Positions 12,232 through 23,423 of a DNA stretch of 64,000 nucleotides are shown here, piece by piece. Below the pieces are notes generated by a model. That model worked only from the letters and a program-made list of their open reading frames with translations. It ran no database searches and was not told the origin of the DNA. The stretch comes from Aegilops tauschii subsp. strangulata (taxonomy: Eukaryota > Streptophyta > Magnoliopsida > Poales > Poaceae), in contig NC_053041.3 in assembly GCF_002575655.3 (NCBI RefSeq), forward strand, positions 375,331,054-375,395,053, given 5' to 3'. The position numbers were made by a program, and so were the translations under genes. How positions within the stretch are numbered: position 1 is the stretch's first letter; every line of letters starts with the position of its first letter.

Positions 12232-12537
12232 GCTCCCCATCCAGGCGAGGATGGTGGTTTGCGCGTCTGCATCGACATCCCAGGGCTCAACAGGGCCACA
12301 ACTCAGGAGCTTTTCTGGCCTTCGCTCGTGGGCCGCTGCGAGGGCCCGCCTCACAGCTACGTTCGCGTGCCTTTTGGCCTGCCGAGCGTGGCGTCCGCCT
12401 TCCAAAGCAACCTGCGGAGCATCCTGGCGGCTCAGGAGGCCAGGCACCACGCCATCCTGGCGGAGATGGAGACGGTCCTCAAGGAACCGCCTGGACCCCC
12501 AGAGCCTCCCGAGGCTCAGGGTCTCGGTGGCTCGTGA
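12232..12537 (+). pseudogene. Remnant of reverse transcriptase
   Basis: In one frame GLRVCIDIPGLNRAT (near 12255) is the start of a gypsy RT fingers/palm segment, and about 35 codons later SYVRVPFGLPSVASAFQ (near 12360-12405) is the segment that normally lies far downstream. The part between them, including the first catalytic Asp region, is deleted, and the YxDD box, RNase H and integrase are absent. The frame ends with TGA at 12535-12537. The deletion explains why this element is short of pol. Confidence 0.75.
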
Positions 12538-12602
12538 GGAGCAACCCCTTCACCACGCGTCTTCAGGTGCCCCGACATTCCTTCAACAACAGAACCAGGT
12601 GA

Positions 12603-14078
12603 CATTTTCCAAATTTATTTAGCTAGGAGCGCCCCTCGGGCTGCATCATTCCCAGGCCGCGTGGGTCCGTCCCTGTGGCATGTATCCCTTGACATCTTTG
12701 GCTTACTCTGTTGGGGGCGCCCCTCGGGCTGCGTCATCCCCAAGCCGCTCGGCTCCAGCCCAGTGGCATGTATCGTTCAAGCATTTACCTAAGCTACTCT
12801 GCTTTTCATGCTTAACCTATCTGTGATTATCACCTGCTTGATTGCCGCCCACCATGGGAGCTGCGCGCTGATCGTCTTTCTTCAGGGCCCTTCGCATAAG
12901 AAGGCTAGGCACGGCGTCTGTGCTCGGGCCCGTCCCTGCAGCGTAGATAAATCCAACGGCTGAGCTCTGTCTGGCGGGCCGGCCCCGTTCACGTCACCTC
13001 CTGGGGTTGTTGGTGCTTGGCCTTCTCACGCGATAACCTCAGGAGATTCGTTCGGTGCAGGTTGTCTAACCATCTCGCAGGGCCACCCCAGCCATAAAGA
13101 ATCAAGACCAGGCGCAACCCGCCTTGAGGTAGGGCCTCGTGAGTCCCGTGCTGGCTCATGAGTGCCCAGACACACCTCGTCTAGCCCTGCCGTGCAAGCC
13201 ACGTGTCAGGGCGGGGTTGTACACGCCCCGGGGCTCTCCGCAGTAGGGAGTCCCCTCCCACGTACCAGTGGAAGCACCATGCTCCGCGCTGGCCGTCGAC
13301 ACTGCCGAGGAGCGGCTATGCCCATGCAAGTGCGGAAGCGCCATGCTCCGTGCTGGTGACATACTACTGAGGGCGGCCCCATGGCCATATCAACCTCAGG
13401 GAGCCCTTGAGCTCAGTGTCCAGCCTCTTCGCAACACCTCCCCTCGGGAGAGTCACGCGAGGGGGCTGGGCACGGGGGCTGGTCACGGGGGCTGCGCTCG
13501 GGTCACGCCCAAGCGTATGCCACCCAGCCAGGTCCCCCGGACCTGGTTGTCGCGCGCTCCTCCCGAGCCGAGCCTCGGCGAGGACCAAGGTATGAAGGTT
13601 GTTTGAGCATCAAGGGGGACTCTTGAGCATCGCGACTCAGGAGCCTAACTGGCCATGTAGCCCCTCACTCCTTGGCCTCGTCCTGGTGATCCGGACGACC
13701 CAATGGCAGTTGAGGTATGCGCGGGGTCGGGCCCTGCCGACGCAGAACACTAGACCTACCCTTCCGTCTCCATTCCATAAGCTGTTTGCGTGTCAAGGGG
13801 GACTCCTGAGCATCGCGACTCAGGAGCCTAACTGGCCACGTAGCCCCTCACTCCTTGGTCTCGTCCTGGTGATCCGGACGACCCAACGGCTGCTGAGGTA
13901 TGTGCGGGGTCGGGCTCTGCCGACGTAGAACGTAAAGCAAATGGGAAGGAAATCGCAAAATCTCAAAGCAAATATTACAAGACATATTGTTCTCCGAATA
14001 TCAAACACAAGTTTAAACGCCTCCACGAGGCACGGTACATGTTGCAGGAGTCTAAACAGGAAAGGAGCCGCGAGCAAG
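12603..14078. other. Noncoding spacer of the gypsy element with internal duplications
   Basis: GC-rich sequence with no supported gene. It contains repeated segments: ggggcgcccctcgggctgc occurs near 12715 with a related copy near 12630, and a gcggaagcgccatgctccg-like motif recurs near 13270-13350. The clearest duplication is listed separately (13608-13931). Several overlapping ORFs exist on both strands but show no domain and look like by-products of high GC. Confidence 0.6.
13608..13931 (+). repeat. Direct repeat of about 140 bp
   Basis: Two copies (about 13608-13750 and 13792-13931), each from tcaagggggactc to ctgccgacg(c/t)agaac, are roughly 90% alike by eye and separated by about 40 bp. 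Both contain ctcactccttgg and gatccggacgacccaa. No coding is supported. They lie just beyond the 3' end of the antisense gene. Confidence 0.85.
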
Positions 14079-14706
14079 TCATCCCTGGACACCGCCGGCG
14101 CCCGCAAGAGGCGCTCCTTCCTTGGTGGCGTCGCCTTCACCAATGCCACCGGCCGGAGCTGCAGGATTAGTAGCACCGCCGGTCGAAGGCGCGGGAGCGA
14201 AGGCGCGGAACTTCTTTAGCAGGCCCTCCACCTGACCCTTCACGGTTGCGGTAGCGGCTGCACAGTGTTCGTTGTCCACAGGCTCCAGCAGCTCGTCAAG
14301 GCGGGCGGTAGTATCGCGAAGATGGAGGTGGCTAAAGATGCACGTCAGCGCAGCTGAAGAAAGGACGCGAGCCTCTTCCTCCGCCATGGGGCCGAGGCCG
14401 CTCACGACTTCCTCAAGCGCCTCGACCAAGTAGGGAAGTAGCTGGGCAGGGCCATCCTCGTCGGTGGTCAGCGGCTTCTCCAAGCCCTTCTCATAGAGTG
14501 TCTTTAGTGCCACATGAGACCTCTCCTCGAGGAGCGCGAAGGCCGCGCGGTCCTCGGCCAGAACCTTCGCCTTGACGTCAAGTTCGGCTTTCTCCGCCTT
14601 CACCTTCCGCTCCAGCTCCTCAAGCCGGCCGCGCTCAGTGGCCTGCGCCTTCGCCAACTGCTCCAGCTCGGCGTCGCGACCCTTGATGGTGTCTTCCCGA
14701 GCCTTC
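14079..14706 (-). pseudogene. 3' part of the antisense gene of the gypsy element (split by copia)
   Basis: A minus-strand frame from the copia junction at 14706 ends at the stop at 14079. It encodes a Lys/Glu/Ala-rich coiled-coil (AKAQATERGRLEELERKVKA) followed by a region with YLVEALEEVVSGLGPM and a Pro/Ala/Gly-rich tail. It joins in frame to the coiled-coil that ends at 23424 once the copia and one TSD copy are removed. Long coiled-coil C-termini of this kind are typical of the putative gypsy-type transposon proteins of cereals. Function is unknown. Confidence 0.7.
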
Positions 14707-16440
14707 TATTGGGGAACGTAGTAATTTCAAAAAAAATCCTACGCACACGCAAGATCATGGTGATGCATAGCAACGAGAGGGGAGAGTGTTGTCCACGTAC
14801 CCTCGTAGACCGACAGCGGAAGCGTTATCACAACGCGGTTGATGTAGTCGTACGTCTTCCCGATCCGACCGATCAAGTACCGAACGTACGGCACCTCCAA
14901 GTTCTACACACGTTCAGCTCGATGACGTCCCTCGAACTCCGATCCAGCCGAGTGTTGAGGGAGAGTTTCGTCAGCACGACTGTGTGGTGACGATGATGAT
15001 GTTCCACCGACGCAGGGCTTCGCCTAAGCTCTGCGACGGTATTATCGAGGTGTAATCTGGTGGAGGGGGGCACCGCACACGGCTAAAATATCGTATATCA
15101 AGTGTGTCTAGAGGTGCCCCCTGCCCCCATATATAAAGGAGCAAGGGGGAGGCCGGCTGCCCTTGGCGCGCCAAAGAGAGGGGGGAGTCCTCCTCCTAGT
15201 AGGAGTAGGACTCCCCTTTCCTAGTCCTACTAGGAAAAGAAGGGGGGTTGAAAGAGAGGGAGAGGGAGAGGGAAAGGGGGCTGCGCCCCCCTCTCCTAGT
15301 CCAACTAGGACTCCTCCTGGGAGGGGGCGCACCACCTCCTGGCTGCTGCCCTCTCTCTCCCCTCAAGGCCCACTAAGGCCCAATACTTACCCGGGGGGTT
15401 CCGGTAACCCTCCGGCACTCCGGTTTAATCCGAAACTTCTCCGGAACACTTCCGGTGTCCGAATATAGTCGTCCAATATATCAATCTTTATGTCTCGACC
15501 ATTTCGAGACTCCTCGTCATGTCTGTGATCACATCCGGGACTCCGAACAACCTTCGGTACATCAAAACATATAAACTCATAATATAACTGTCATCGTAAC
15601 TTTAAGCGTGCGGACCCTTTGGGTTCAAGAACTATGTAGACATGACCGAGACACTTCTCCGGTCAATAACCAATAGCGGGACCTGGATGCCCATATTGGC
15701 TCCCACATATTCTACGAAGATCTTTATCGGTCAGACCGCATAACAACATACGTTGTTCCCTTTGTCATCGGTATGTTACTTGCCCAAGATTCGATCGTCG
15801 GTATCTCGATACCTAGTTCAATCTCGTTACCGGCAAGTCTCTTTACTCGTTCCGTAATACATCATCCCGCACCTAACTCATTAGTCACAATGCTTGCAAG
15901 GCTTATAGTGATGTGCATTACCGAGTGGGCCCAGAGTTACCTCTCCGACAATCGGAGTGACAAATCCCAATCTCGAAATACGCCAACCCAACAAGTACCT
16001 TTGGAGACACCTATAGAGCACCTTTATAATCACCCAGTTACGTTGTGACGTTTGGTAGCACACAAAGTGTTCCTCTGGTAAACGGGAGTTGCATAATCTC
16101 ATAGTCATAGGAACATGTATAAGTCATGAAGAAAGCAATAGCAACATACTAAACGATCGGGTGCTAAGCTAACGGAATGGGTCATGTCAATCACGTCATT
16201 CTCCTAATGAGGTGATCCCGATAATCAAATGACAACTCATGTCTATGGCTAGGAAACATAACCATCTTTGATTAACGAGCTAGTCAAGTAGAGGCATACT
16301 AGTGACACTCTGTTTGTCTATGTATTCACTCATGTATTATGTTTCCGGTTAATACAATTCTAGCATGAATAATAAACATTTATCATGATATAAGGAAATA
16401 TAAAATACTTTATTATTCCCTCTAGGGCATATTTCCTTCA
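14707..16440 (-). repeat. 3' LTR of the copia element
   Basis: 1734 bp. It runs tattggggaacg...gcatatttccttca on the plus strand. It differs from the 5' LTR by a few short length changes (an extra gagaggga unit near 15255) and scattered substitutions. A minus-strand TATA-like motif lies at about 15129-15138. Confidence 0.95.
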
Positions 16441-16452
16441 GTCTCCCAGTTG
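16441..16452 (-). other. Polypurine tract of the copia element
   Basis: On the minus strand GCAACTGGGAGAC stands directly before the LTR start TGAAGG. This purine tract primes plus-strand DNA synthesis and confirms the orientation. Confidence 0.75.
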
Positions 16453-16473
16453 CACTAGAGTCAATAATCTAGA

Positions 16474-18907
16474 TTACATAGTAATGATTCTTACACCCAT
16501 GGAGTCTTGGTGCTGATCATGTTTTGCTCGTGGAAGAGGCTTAGTCAACGGGTCTGCAACATTCAGATCCGTATGTATCTTGAAAATTTCTATGTCTCCC
16601 ACCTGGACTAAGTCCCGGATGGAATTGAAGTGTCTTCTGATGTGCTTGGTTCTCTTGTGAAATCTGGATTCCTTTGCTAAGGCAATTGCACCAGTATTGT
16701 CACAAAAGATTTTCATTGGTCCCGATGTACTAGGTATGACACCTAGATCGGATATGAACTCCTTCATCCAGACTCCTTCATTTGTTGCTTCCAAAGCAGC
16801 AATGTATTACGCTTCACACGTAGATCCTGCCACGACACTTTGCTTAGAACTGCACCAACTGACAGCTCCACCGTTCAATGTAAATACGTATCCAGTTTGC
16901 GATTTCGAATCGTCCGGATCAGTGTCAAAGCTTGCATCAACGTAACCCCTTACGATGAGCTCTTTGTCACCTCCATAAACGAGAAACATATCCTTAGTCC
17001 TTTTCAGGTATTTCAGGATGTTCTTGACCGCTGTCCAGTGATCCACTCCTGGATTACTTTGGTACCTCCCTGCTAAACTTATAGCAAGGGACACATCAGG
17101 TCTGGTACATAGCATTGCATACATGATAGAGCCTATGGCTGAAGCATAGGGAACATCTTTCATCTTCTCTCTATCTTCTGAAGTGGTCGGGCATTGAGTC
17201 TTACTCAATCTCACACCTTGTAGTACAGGCAAGAACCCTTTTTTTGCTTGATCCATTTTGAACTTCTTCAAAACTTTGTCAAGGTATGTGCTTTGTGAAA
17301 GTCGAATTAAGCGTCTTGATCTATCTCTATAGATCTTAATGCCTAATATATATGCAGCTTCACCGAGGTCTTTCATTGAAAAACTCTTATTCAAGTATCC
17401 CTTTATGCTATCCAGAAATTCTATATCATTTCCAATCAGTAATATGTCATCCACATATAATATCAGAAATGCTATCGAGATCCCACTCACTTTCTTGTAA
17501 ATACAGGCTTCTCCAAAAGTCTATATAAAACCAAATGCTTTGATCACACTATCAAAGCGTTTATTCCAACTCCGAGAGGCTTGCACCAGTCCATAAATGG
17601 ATCGCTGGAGCTTGCACACTTTGTTAGCTCCCTTGGATCGACAAAACCTTCCGGTTGCATCATATACAACTCTTCTTCCAGAAATCCATTCAGGAATGCA
17701 GTTTTGACATCCATTTGCCAAATTTCATAATCATAAAATGCGGCAATTGCTAACATGATTCGGACAGACTTAAGCATCGCTACGGGTGAGAAGGTCTCAT
17801 CGTAGTCAATCCCTTGAACTTGTCGAAAACCTTTTGCAACAAGTCGAACTTTATAGACAGTAATATTACCATCAGCGTCAGTCTTCTTCTTGAAGATCCA
17901 TTTGTTTTCAATGGCTTGCCGACCATCGAGCAAGTCAACCAAAGTCCATACTTTGTTCTCATACATGGATCCCATCTCGGATTTCATGGCTTCAAGCCAT
18001 TTTACGGAATCTGGGCTCACCATCGCTTCTTCATAGTTCGTAGGTTCGTCATGGTCTAGTAACATGACCTCCAGAACAGGATTACCGTACCACTCTGGTG
18101 CGGATCTTGAGCTAGTTGACCTACGAGGTTCAGTAATAACTTGATCTGAAGTTTCATGATCATTATCATTAACTTCCTCACTACTTGGTGTAGGTGTCGC
18201 AGAAACTGATTTCTGCAATGATCTACTTTCCAATAAGGGAGCAGGTACAGTTACCTCATCAAGTTCTACTTTCCTCCCACTCACATCTTTCGAGAGAAAC
18301 TCCTTCTCTAGAAAGGATCCATTCCTAGCAACGAATATCTTGCCTTCAGATCTGTGATAGAACGTATACCCAGCAGTCTCTTTTGGGTATCCTATGAAGA
18401 CACATTTCTCTGATTTAGGTTCGAGCTTATCAGGTTGAAGTTTCTTCACATAAGCATCGCAACCCCAAACTTTAAGATACGACAACTTTGGTTTCTTGTC
18501 AAACCATAGTTCATAAGGCGTCGTCTCAACGGATTTCGATGGTGTCCTATTTAGAGTGAATGCAGCCGTCTCTAAAGCATAACCCCAAAATGATAGCGGT
18601 AAATCAGTAAGAGACATCATAGATCGCACCATATCTAATAAAGTGCGATTACGACGTTCGGACACACCATTACGCTGTGGTGTTCCAGGTGGCGTGAGTT
18701 GCGAAACTATTCCACATTGTTTCAAATCTAGACCAAACTCGTAACTCAAATATTCTCCTCCACGATCAGATCGTAGGAATTTTATTTTCTTGTTACGATG
18801 ATTTTCAACTTCACTCTGAAATTCTTTGAACTTTCAAATGTTTCAGACTTATGTTTCATTAAGTAGATATACCCATATCTGCTCAAATCATCTGTGAAGG
18901 TGAGAAA
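16474..18907 (-). pseudogene. copia pol: integrase core, RT and RNase H, broken
   Basis: Read right to left, the integrase core region has QRNGVSERRNRTLLDMVRS, which holds the catalytic Glu, at about 18690. A typical copia spacer follows, then RT with WQMDVKTAFLNG near 17705 and the YVDD box (LILYVDDILLIGND) near 17455. RNase H comes next, with RPDVSLAISLAGRYQSNPG near 17090 and a C-terminal part ending ...NVADPLTKPLPRAKHDQHQD. Breaks seen are frame disruption between 18750 and 18907, a frameshift near 17645, a stop just before the YVDD exon (near 17520) and a stop near 16804. The DTG, DD-E and YVDD neighbourhoods are otherwise recognisable, so this was once an ordinary pol. Confidence 0.92.
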
Positions 18908-20443
18908 TTAACGATATCCGCCACGAGCCTCAATATTCATCGGACCACATACATCTGTATGTATGATTTCCAACAAATCTGTTGCTCTCTCCATAGTTCC
19001 GGAGAACGGTGTTTTGGTCATCTTGCCCATGAGGCACGGTTCGCAAGTACCAAGTGATTCCAAAATTCCATCAGTATGGAGTTTCTTCATGCGCTTTACA
19101 CCGATATGACCTAAACGGCAGTGCCACAAATAAGTTGCACTGTCATTATTAACTCTGCATCTTTTGGCTTCGACATTATGAATATGTGTATCACTACTAT
19201 CGAGATTCATTAAAAATAGACCACTCTTCAAGGGTGCATGACCATAAAAGATATTATTCATATAAATAGAACAACCATTATTCTCTGATTTAAATGAATA
19301 ACCGTCTCGCATTAAACAAGATCCAGATATAATGTTCATGCTCAACGCTGGTACCAAATAACAATTATTTAGGTCTAAAACTAATCCCGAAGGTAGATGT
19401 AGAGGTAGTGTGCCGACGGCGATCACATCGACTTTGGAACCATTTCCCACGCGCATCGTCACCTCGTCCTTAGCCAATCTTCGCTTAATCCGTAGCCCCT
19501 GTTTCGAGTTGCAAATATTAGCAACAAAACCAGTATCAAATACCCAGGTGCTACTGCGAGTATTAGTAAGGTACACATCAATAACATGTATATCACATAT
19601 ACCTTTGTTAACCTTGCCATCCTTCTTATCTGCCAAATACTTGGGGCAGTTCCGCTTCCAGTGACCAGTCTGCTTACAGTAGAAGCACTCAGTTTCAGGC
19701 TTAGGTCCAGATTTGGATTTCTTCTCCTGAACAGCAACTTGCTTGCCGTTCTTCTTGAAGTTCCCTTTCTTCTTCCCTTTGCCCTTTTTCTTGAAACTAG
19801 TGGTTTTACTGACCATCAACACTTGATGCTCCTTTTTGATTTCTACCTCCGCTGCCTTTAGCATTGCGAAGAGCTCGGGAATTGTCTTATCCATCCCTTG
19901 CATGTTATAGTTCATCACGAAGCTCTTGTAGCTTGGTGGCAGTGATTGAAGAATTCTGTCAATGACGCAATCATCCGGAAGTTGAACTCCCAGTTGAATC
20001 AAGTGATTATTATACCCAGACATTCTGAGTATATGATCACTGACAGAACTATTCTCTTCCATCTTGCAGCTATAGAACTTATTGGAGACTTCACATCTCT
20101 CAATCCGGGCATTTGCTTGAAATATTAACTTCAACTCCTGGAACATCTCATATGCTCCATGATGTTCAAAACGTCGTTGAAGACCTGGTTCTAAGCCGTA
20201 AAGCATGGCACACTGAACTATTGAGTAGTCATCAGCTTTTCTCTGCCAGACGTTCATAACTTCTGGCGTAGCTCTTGCAGGAGAAATGGCACCTAGCGGT
20301 GCTTCCAGGACGTAATTCTTCTGTGCAGCAATGAGGATAATCCTCAAGTTACGGACCAAGTCCGTATAATTGCTACCATCATCTTTCAACTTAGCTTTCT
20401 CAAGAAACGCATTAAAATTCAACGGAACAACAGCACGGGCCAT
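18908..20443 (-). CDS. copia gag-protease-N-terminal integrase polyprotein (511 aa, truncated)
   Basis: It starts MARAVVPLNFNAFLEKAKL at 20443, the usual start of BARE/Angela gag. Order: UBN2-type gag domain (residues about 20-210), Lys-rich stretch (about 215-245), CCHC zinc knuckle CFYCKQTGHWKRNC (about 251-264), and aspartic protease with VFDTGFVANIC (about 300). The integrase HHCC zinc finger HCRLGH...CEPCLMGKM lies at about 440-475, then the frame stops at GGYR just inside the integrase core. The protease signature DTGF is unusual: this family normally has a small residue (Ser or Ala) after DTG. Gag alone could still be made; the full polyprotein could not. Confidence 0.9.
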   Translation of the reverse strand: MARAVVPLNFNAFLEKAKLKDDGSNYTDLVRNLRIILIAAQKNYVLEAPLGAISPARATPEVMNVWQRKADDYSIVQCAMLYGLEPGLQRRFEHHGAYEMFQELKLIFQANARIERCEVSNKFYSCKMEENSSVSDHILRMSGYNNHLIQLGVQLPDDCVIDRILQSLPPSYKSFVMNYNMQGMDKTIPELFAMLKAAEVEIKKEHQVLMVSKTTSFKKKGKGKKKGNFKKNGKQVAVQEKKSKSGPKPETECFYCKQTGHWKRNCPKYLADKKDGKVNKGICDIHVIDVYLTNTRSSTWVFDTGFVANICNSKQGLRIKRRLAKDEVTMRVGNGSKVDVIAVGTLPLHLPSGLVLDLNNCYLVPALSMNIISGSCLMRDGYSFKSENNGCSIYMNNIFYGHAPLKSGLFLMNLDSSDTHIHNVEAKRCRVNNDSATYLWHCRLGHIGVKRMKKLHTDGILESLGTCEPCLMGKMTKTPFSGTMERATDLLEIIHTDVCGPMNIEARGGYR

Positions 20444-21680
20444 TTATCTACAATTAACATAGACAAGCAAGATACTATCAGGTACTAAGTTCATGATAAA
20501 TTTAAGTTCAATTAATCATATTACTTAAGAACTCCCACTTAGATAGACATCCCTCTAATCATCTAAGTGATTACGTGATCCAAAGCAACTAAACCATGTC
20601 CGATTAACACGTGAGATGGAGTAGTTTCAATGGTGAACATCACTATGTTGATCATATCTACTATATGATTCGGGCTCGACCTTTCGGTCTCTGTGTTCCG
20701 AGGCCATATCTGTATATGCTAGGCTCGTCAAGTTTAACCTGAGTATTCTGCGTGTGCAACTGTTTTGCACCCGTTGTATTTGAACGTAGAGCCTATCACA
20801 CCCGATTAACACGTGGTGTCTCAGCACGAAGAACTTTCGCAACGGTGCATACTCAGTGAGAACACTTTTATCTTGAAATTTTAGTGAGAGATCATCTTAT
20901 AATGCTACCGTCAATCAAAGCAAGATAAGATGCATAAAGGATTAACATCACATGCAATCAATATAAGTGATATGATATGGCCATCATCATCTTGTGCTTG
21001 TGATCTCCATCTCCGAAGCACCGTGCTTGTGATCTCCATCTCCGAAGCACCGTCATGATCACCATCGTCAACGGCGCGACACCTTGATCTCCATCGTAGT
21101 ATCGTTGTCGTCTCGCCAACTAATTGCTTTTACAACTATCGCTACCGCTTAGAGATAAAGTAAAACTATTACATGGTGATTGCATCTCATACAATAAAGC
21201 GACAACCATATGGATCCTGCCAGTTGCCGATAACTCGGTTACAAAACATGATCATCACATCATGTCTTGACCATATCACATCACAACATGCCCTGCAAAA
21301 ACAAGTTAGACGTCCTCTACTTTGTTGTTGCAAGTTTTACGTGGCTGCTACGGGCTTAGCAAGAACCGTTCTTACCTACGCATCAAAACCACAACGATAG
21401 TTTGTCAAGTTGGTGCTGTTTTAACCTTCGCAAGGACCGGGCGTAGCCACACTCGGTTCAACTAAAGTGAGGGAGACAGACACCCGCCGGTCACCTTTAA
21501 GCAACGAGTGCTCGCAACGGTGAAACCAGTCTCGCGTAAGCGTACGCGTAATGTCGGTCCAGGCCGCTTCATCTCACAATACCGCTGAACCAAAGTATGA
21601 CATGCTGGTAAGCAGTATGACTTATATCGCCCACAACTCACTTGTGTTCTACTCGTGCATAGCATCAACGCATAAAACCA
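20444..21680 (-). other. Untranslated leader of the copia element
   Basis: About 1.2 kb between the primer-binding site and gag, without a supported ORF. A short tandem duplication ctccatctccgaagcaccgt occurs near 21006-21050. The equivalent leader in the left copia fragment is at about 2390-3603. Leaders of this group carry packaging and dimerisation signals; none can be pinned down by eye. Confidence 0.7.
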
Positions 21681-21693
21681 GGCTCTGATACCA
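21681..21693 (-). other. Primer-binding site, initiator-Met tRNA type
   Basis: Minus strand TGGTATCAGAGCC next to the 5' LTR. Identical to the site at 3604-3616. Confidence 0.88.
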
Positions 21694-21694
21694 C

Positions 21695-23423
21695 TGTTGG
21701 GGAACGTAGTAATTTTAAAAAAATTCCTACGCACACGCAAGATCATGGTGATGCATAGCAACGAGAGGGGAGAGTGTTGTCCACGTACCCTCGTAGACCG
21801 ACAGCGGAAGCGTTATCACAACGCGGTTGATGTAGTCGTACGTCTTCACGATCCGACCGATCAAGTACCGAACGTACGGCACCTCCAAGTTCTACACACG
21901 TTCAGCTCGATGACGTCCCTCGAACTCCGATCCAGCCGAGTGTTGAGGGAGAGTTTCGTCAGCACGACGGCGTGGTGACGATGATGATGTTCCACCGACG
22001 CAGGGCTTCGCCTAAGCTCCACGACGGTATTATCGAGGTGTAATCTGGTGGAGGGGGGCACCGCACACGGCTAAAATATCGTATATCAAGTGTGTCTAGA
22101 GGTGCCCCCCTGCCCCCGTATATAAAGGAGCAAGGGGGAGGCCGGCTGCCCTTGGTGCGCCAAAGAGAGGGGGGAGTCCTCCTGCTAGTAGGAGTAGGAC
22201 TCCCCTTTCCTAGTCCTACTAGGAAAAGAAGGGGGAAGGAAAGAGAGGGAGAGGGAAAGGGGGCTGCGCCCCCCTCTCCTAGTCCAACTAGAACTCCTCC
22301 TGGGAGGGGGCGCACCACCTCCTGGCTGCTGCCCTCTCTCTCCCCTCAAGGCCCACTAAGGACCAATACTTCCCCGGGGGGTTCCGGTAACCCTCCGGCA
22401 CTCCGGTTTAATCCGAAACTTCTCCGGAACACTTCCGGTGTCCGAATATAGTCGTCCAATATATCAATCTTTATGTCTCGACCATTTCGAGACTCCTCGT
22501 CATGTCCGTGATCACATCCGGGACTCCGAAAAACCTTCGGTACATCAAAACATATAAACTCATAATATAACTGTCATCATAACTTTAAGCGTGCGGACCC
22601 TTTGGGTTCGAGAACTATGTAGACATGACCGAAACACCTCTCCGGTCAATAACCAATAGCGGGACCTGGATGCCCATATTGGCCCCCACATATTCTACGA
22701 AGATCTTTATCGGTCAGACCGCATAACAACATACGTTGTTCCCTTTGTCATTGGTATGTTACTTGCCCGAGATTCGATCGTCGGTATCTCGATACCTAGT
22801 TCAATCTCGTTACCGGCAAGTCTCTTTACTCGTTCCGTAATACATCATCCTGCAACTAACTCATTAGTCACAATGCTTGCAAGGCTTATAGTGATGTGCA
22901 TTACCGAGTGGGCCCAGAGTTACCTCTCCGACAATCGGAGTGACAAATCCTAATCTCGAAATACGCCAACCCAACAAGTACCTTTGGAGACACCTGTAGA
23001 GCACCTTTATAATCACCCAGTTACATTGTGATGTTTGGTAGCACACAAAGTGTTCCTCTGGTAAACGGGAGTTGCATAATCTCATAGTCATAGGAACATG
23101 TATAAGTCATGAAGAAAGCAATAGCAACATACTAAACGATCGGGTGCTAAGCTAACGGAATGGGTCATGTCAATCACGTCATTCTCCTAATGAGGTGATC
23201 CCGTTAATCAAATGACAACTCATGTCTATGGCTAGGAAACATAACCATCTTTGATTAACGAGCTAGTCAAGTAGAGGCATACTAGTGACACTCTGTTTGT
23301 CTATGTATTCACACGTGTATTATGTTTCCGGTTAATACAATTCTAGCATGAATAATAAACATTTATCATGATATAAGGAAATATATAATACTTTATTATT
23401 GCCTCTAGGGCATATTTCCTTCA
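21695..23423 (-). repeat. 5' LTR of the copia element
   Basis: 1729 bp with intact TG...CA ends on the element strand. A TATA-like motif lies at 22119-22126 (tatataaa on plus; TTTATATA on the element strand). Apparent ORFs inside, such as the Gly/Arg-rich ones near 22100, repeat in all LTR copies and have no known domain. Confidence 0.96.

Larger units (their letters stand above)
14707..23423 (-). mobile_element. Complete Angela/BARE/WIS-type copia retrotransposon
   Basis: LTRs 14707-16440 and 21695-23423 surround a 5254-bp interior. The element is flanked by the 5-bp TSD ccttc (14702-14706 and 23424-23428). Transcription direction is right to left: the initiator-Met primer-binding site is at 21681-21693, gag-pol follows on the minus strand, and the PPT is at 16441-16452. 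The left terminal TG is mutated to TA (tattggggaacg). Gag is open but pol has several stops and frameshifts, so the copy is structurally whole but coding-dead. It is inserted in the antisense gene of the surrounding gypsy. Confidence 0.97.

Noticed and set aside
15163..15468. Gly/Arg-rich frames recurring at 15163 and 22092
   Set aside because: They sit in the same place in copia LTRs and have no domain.
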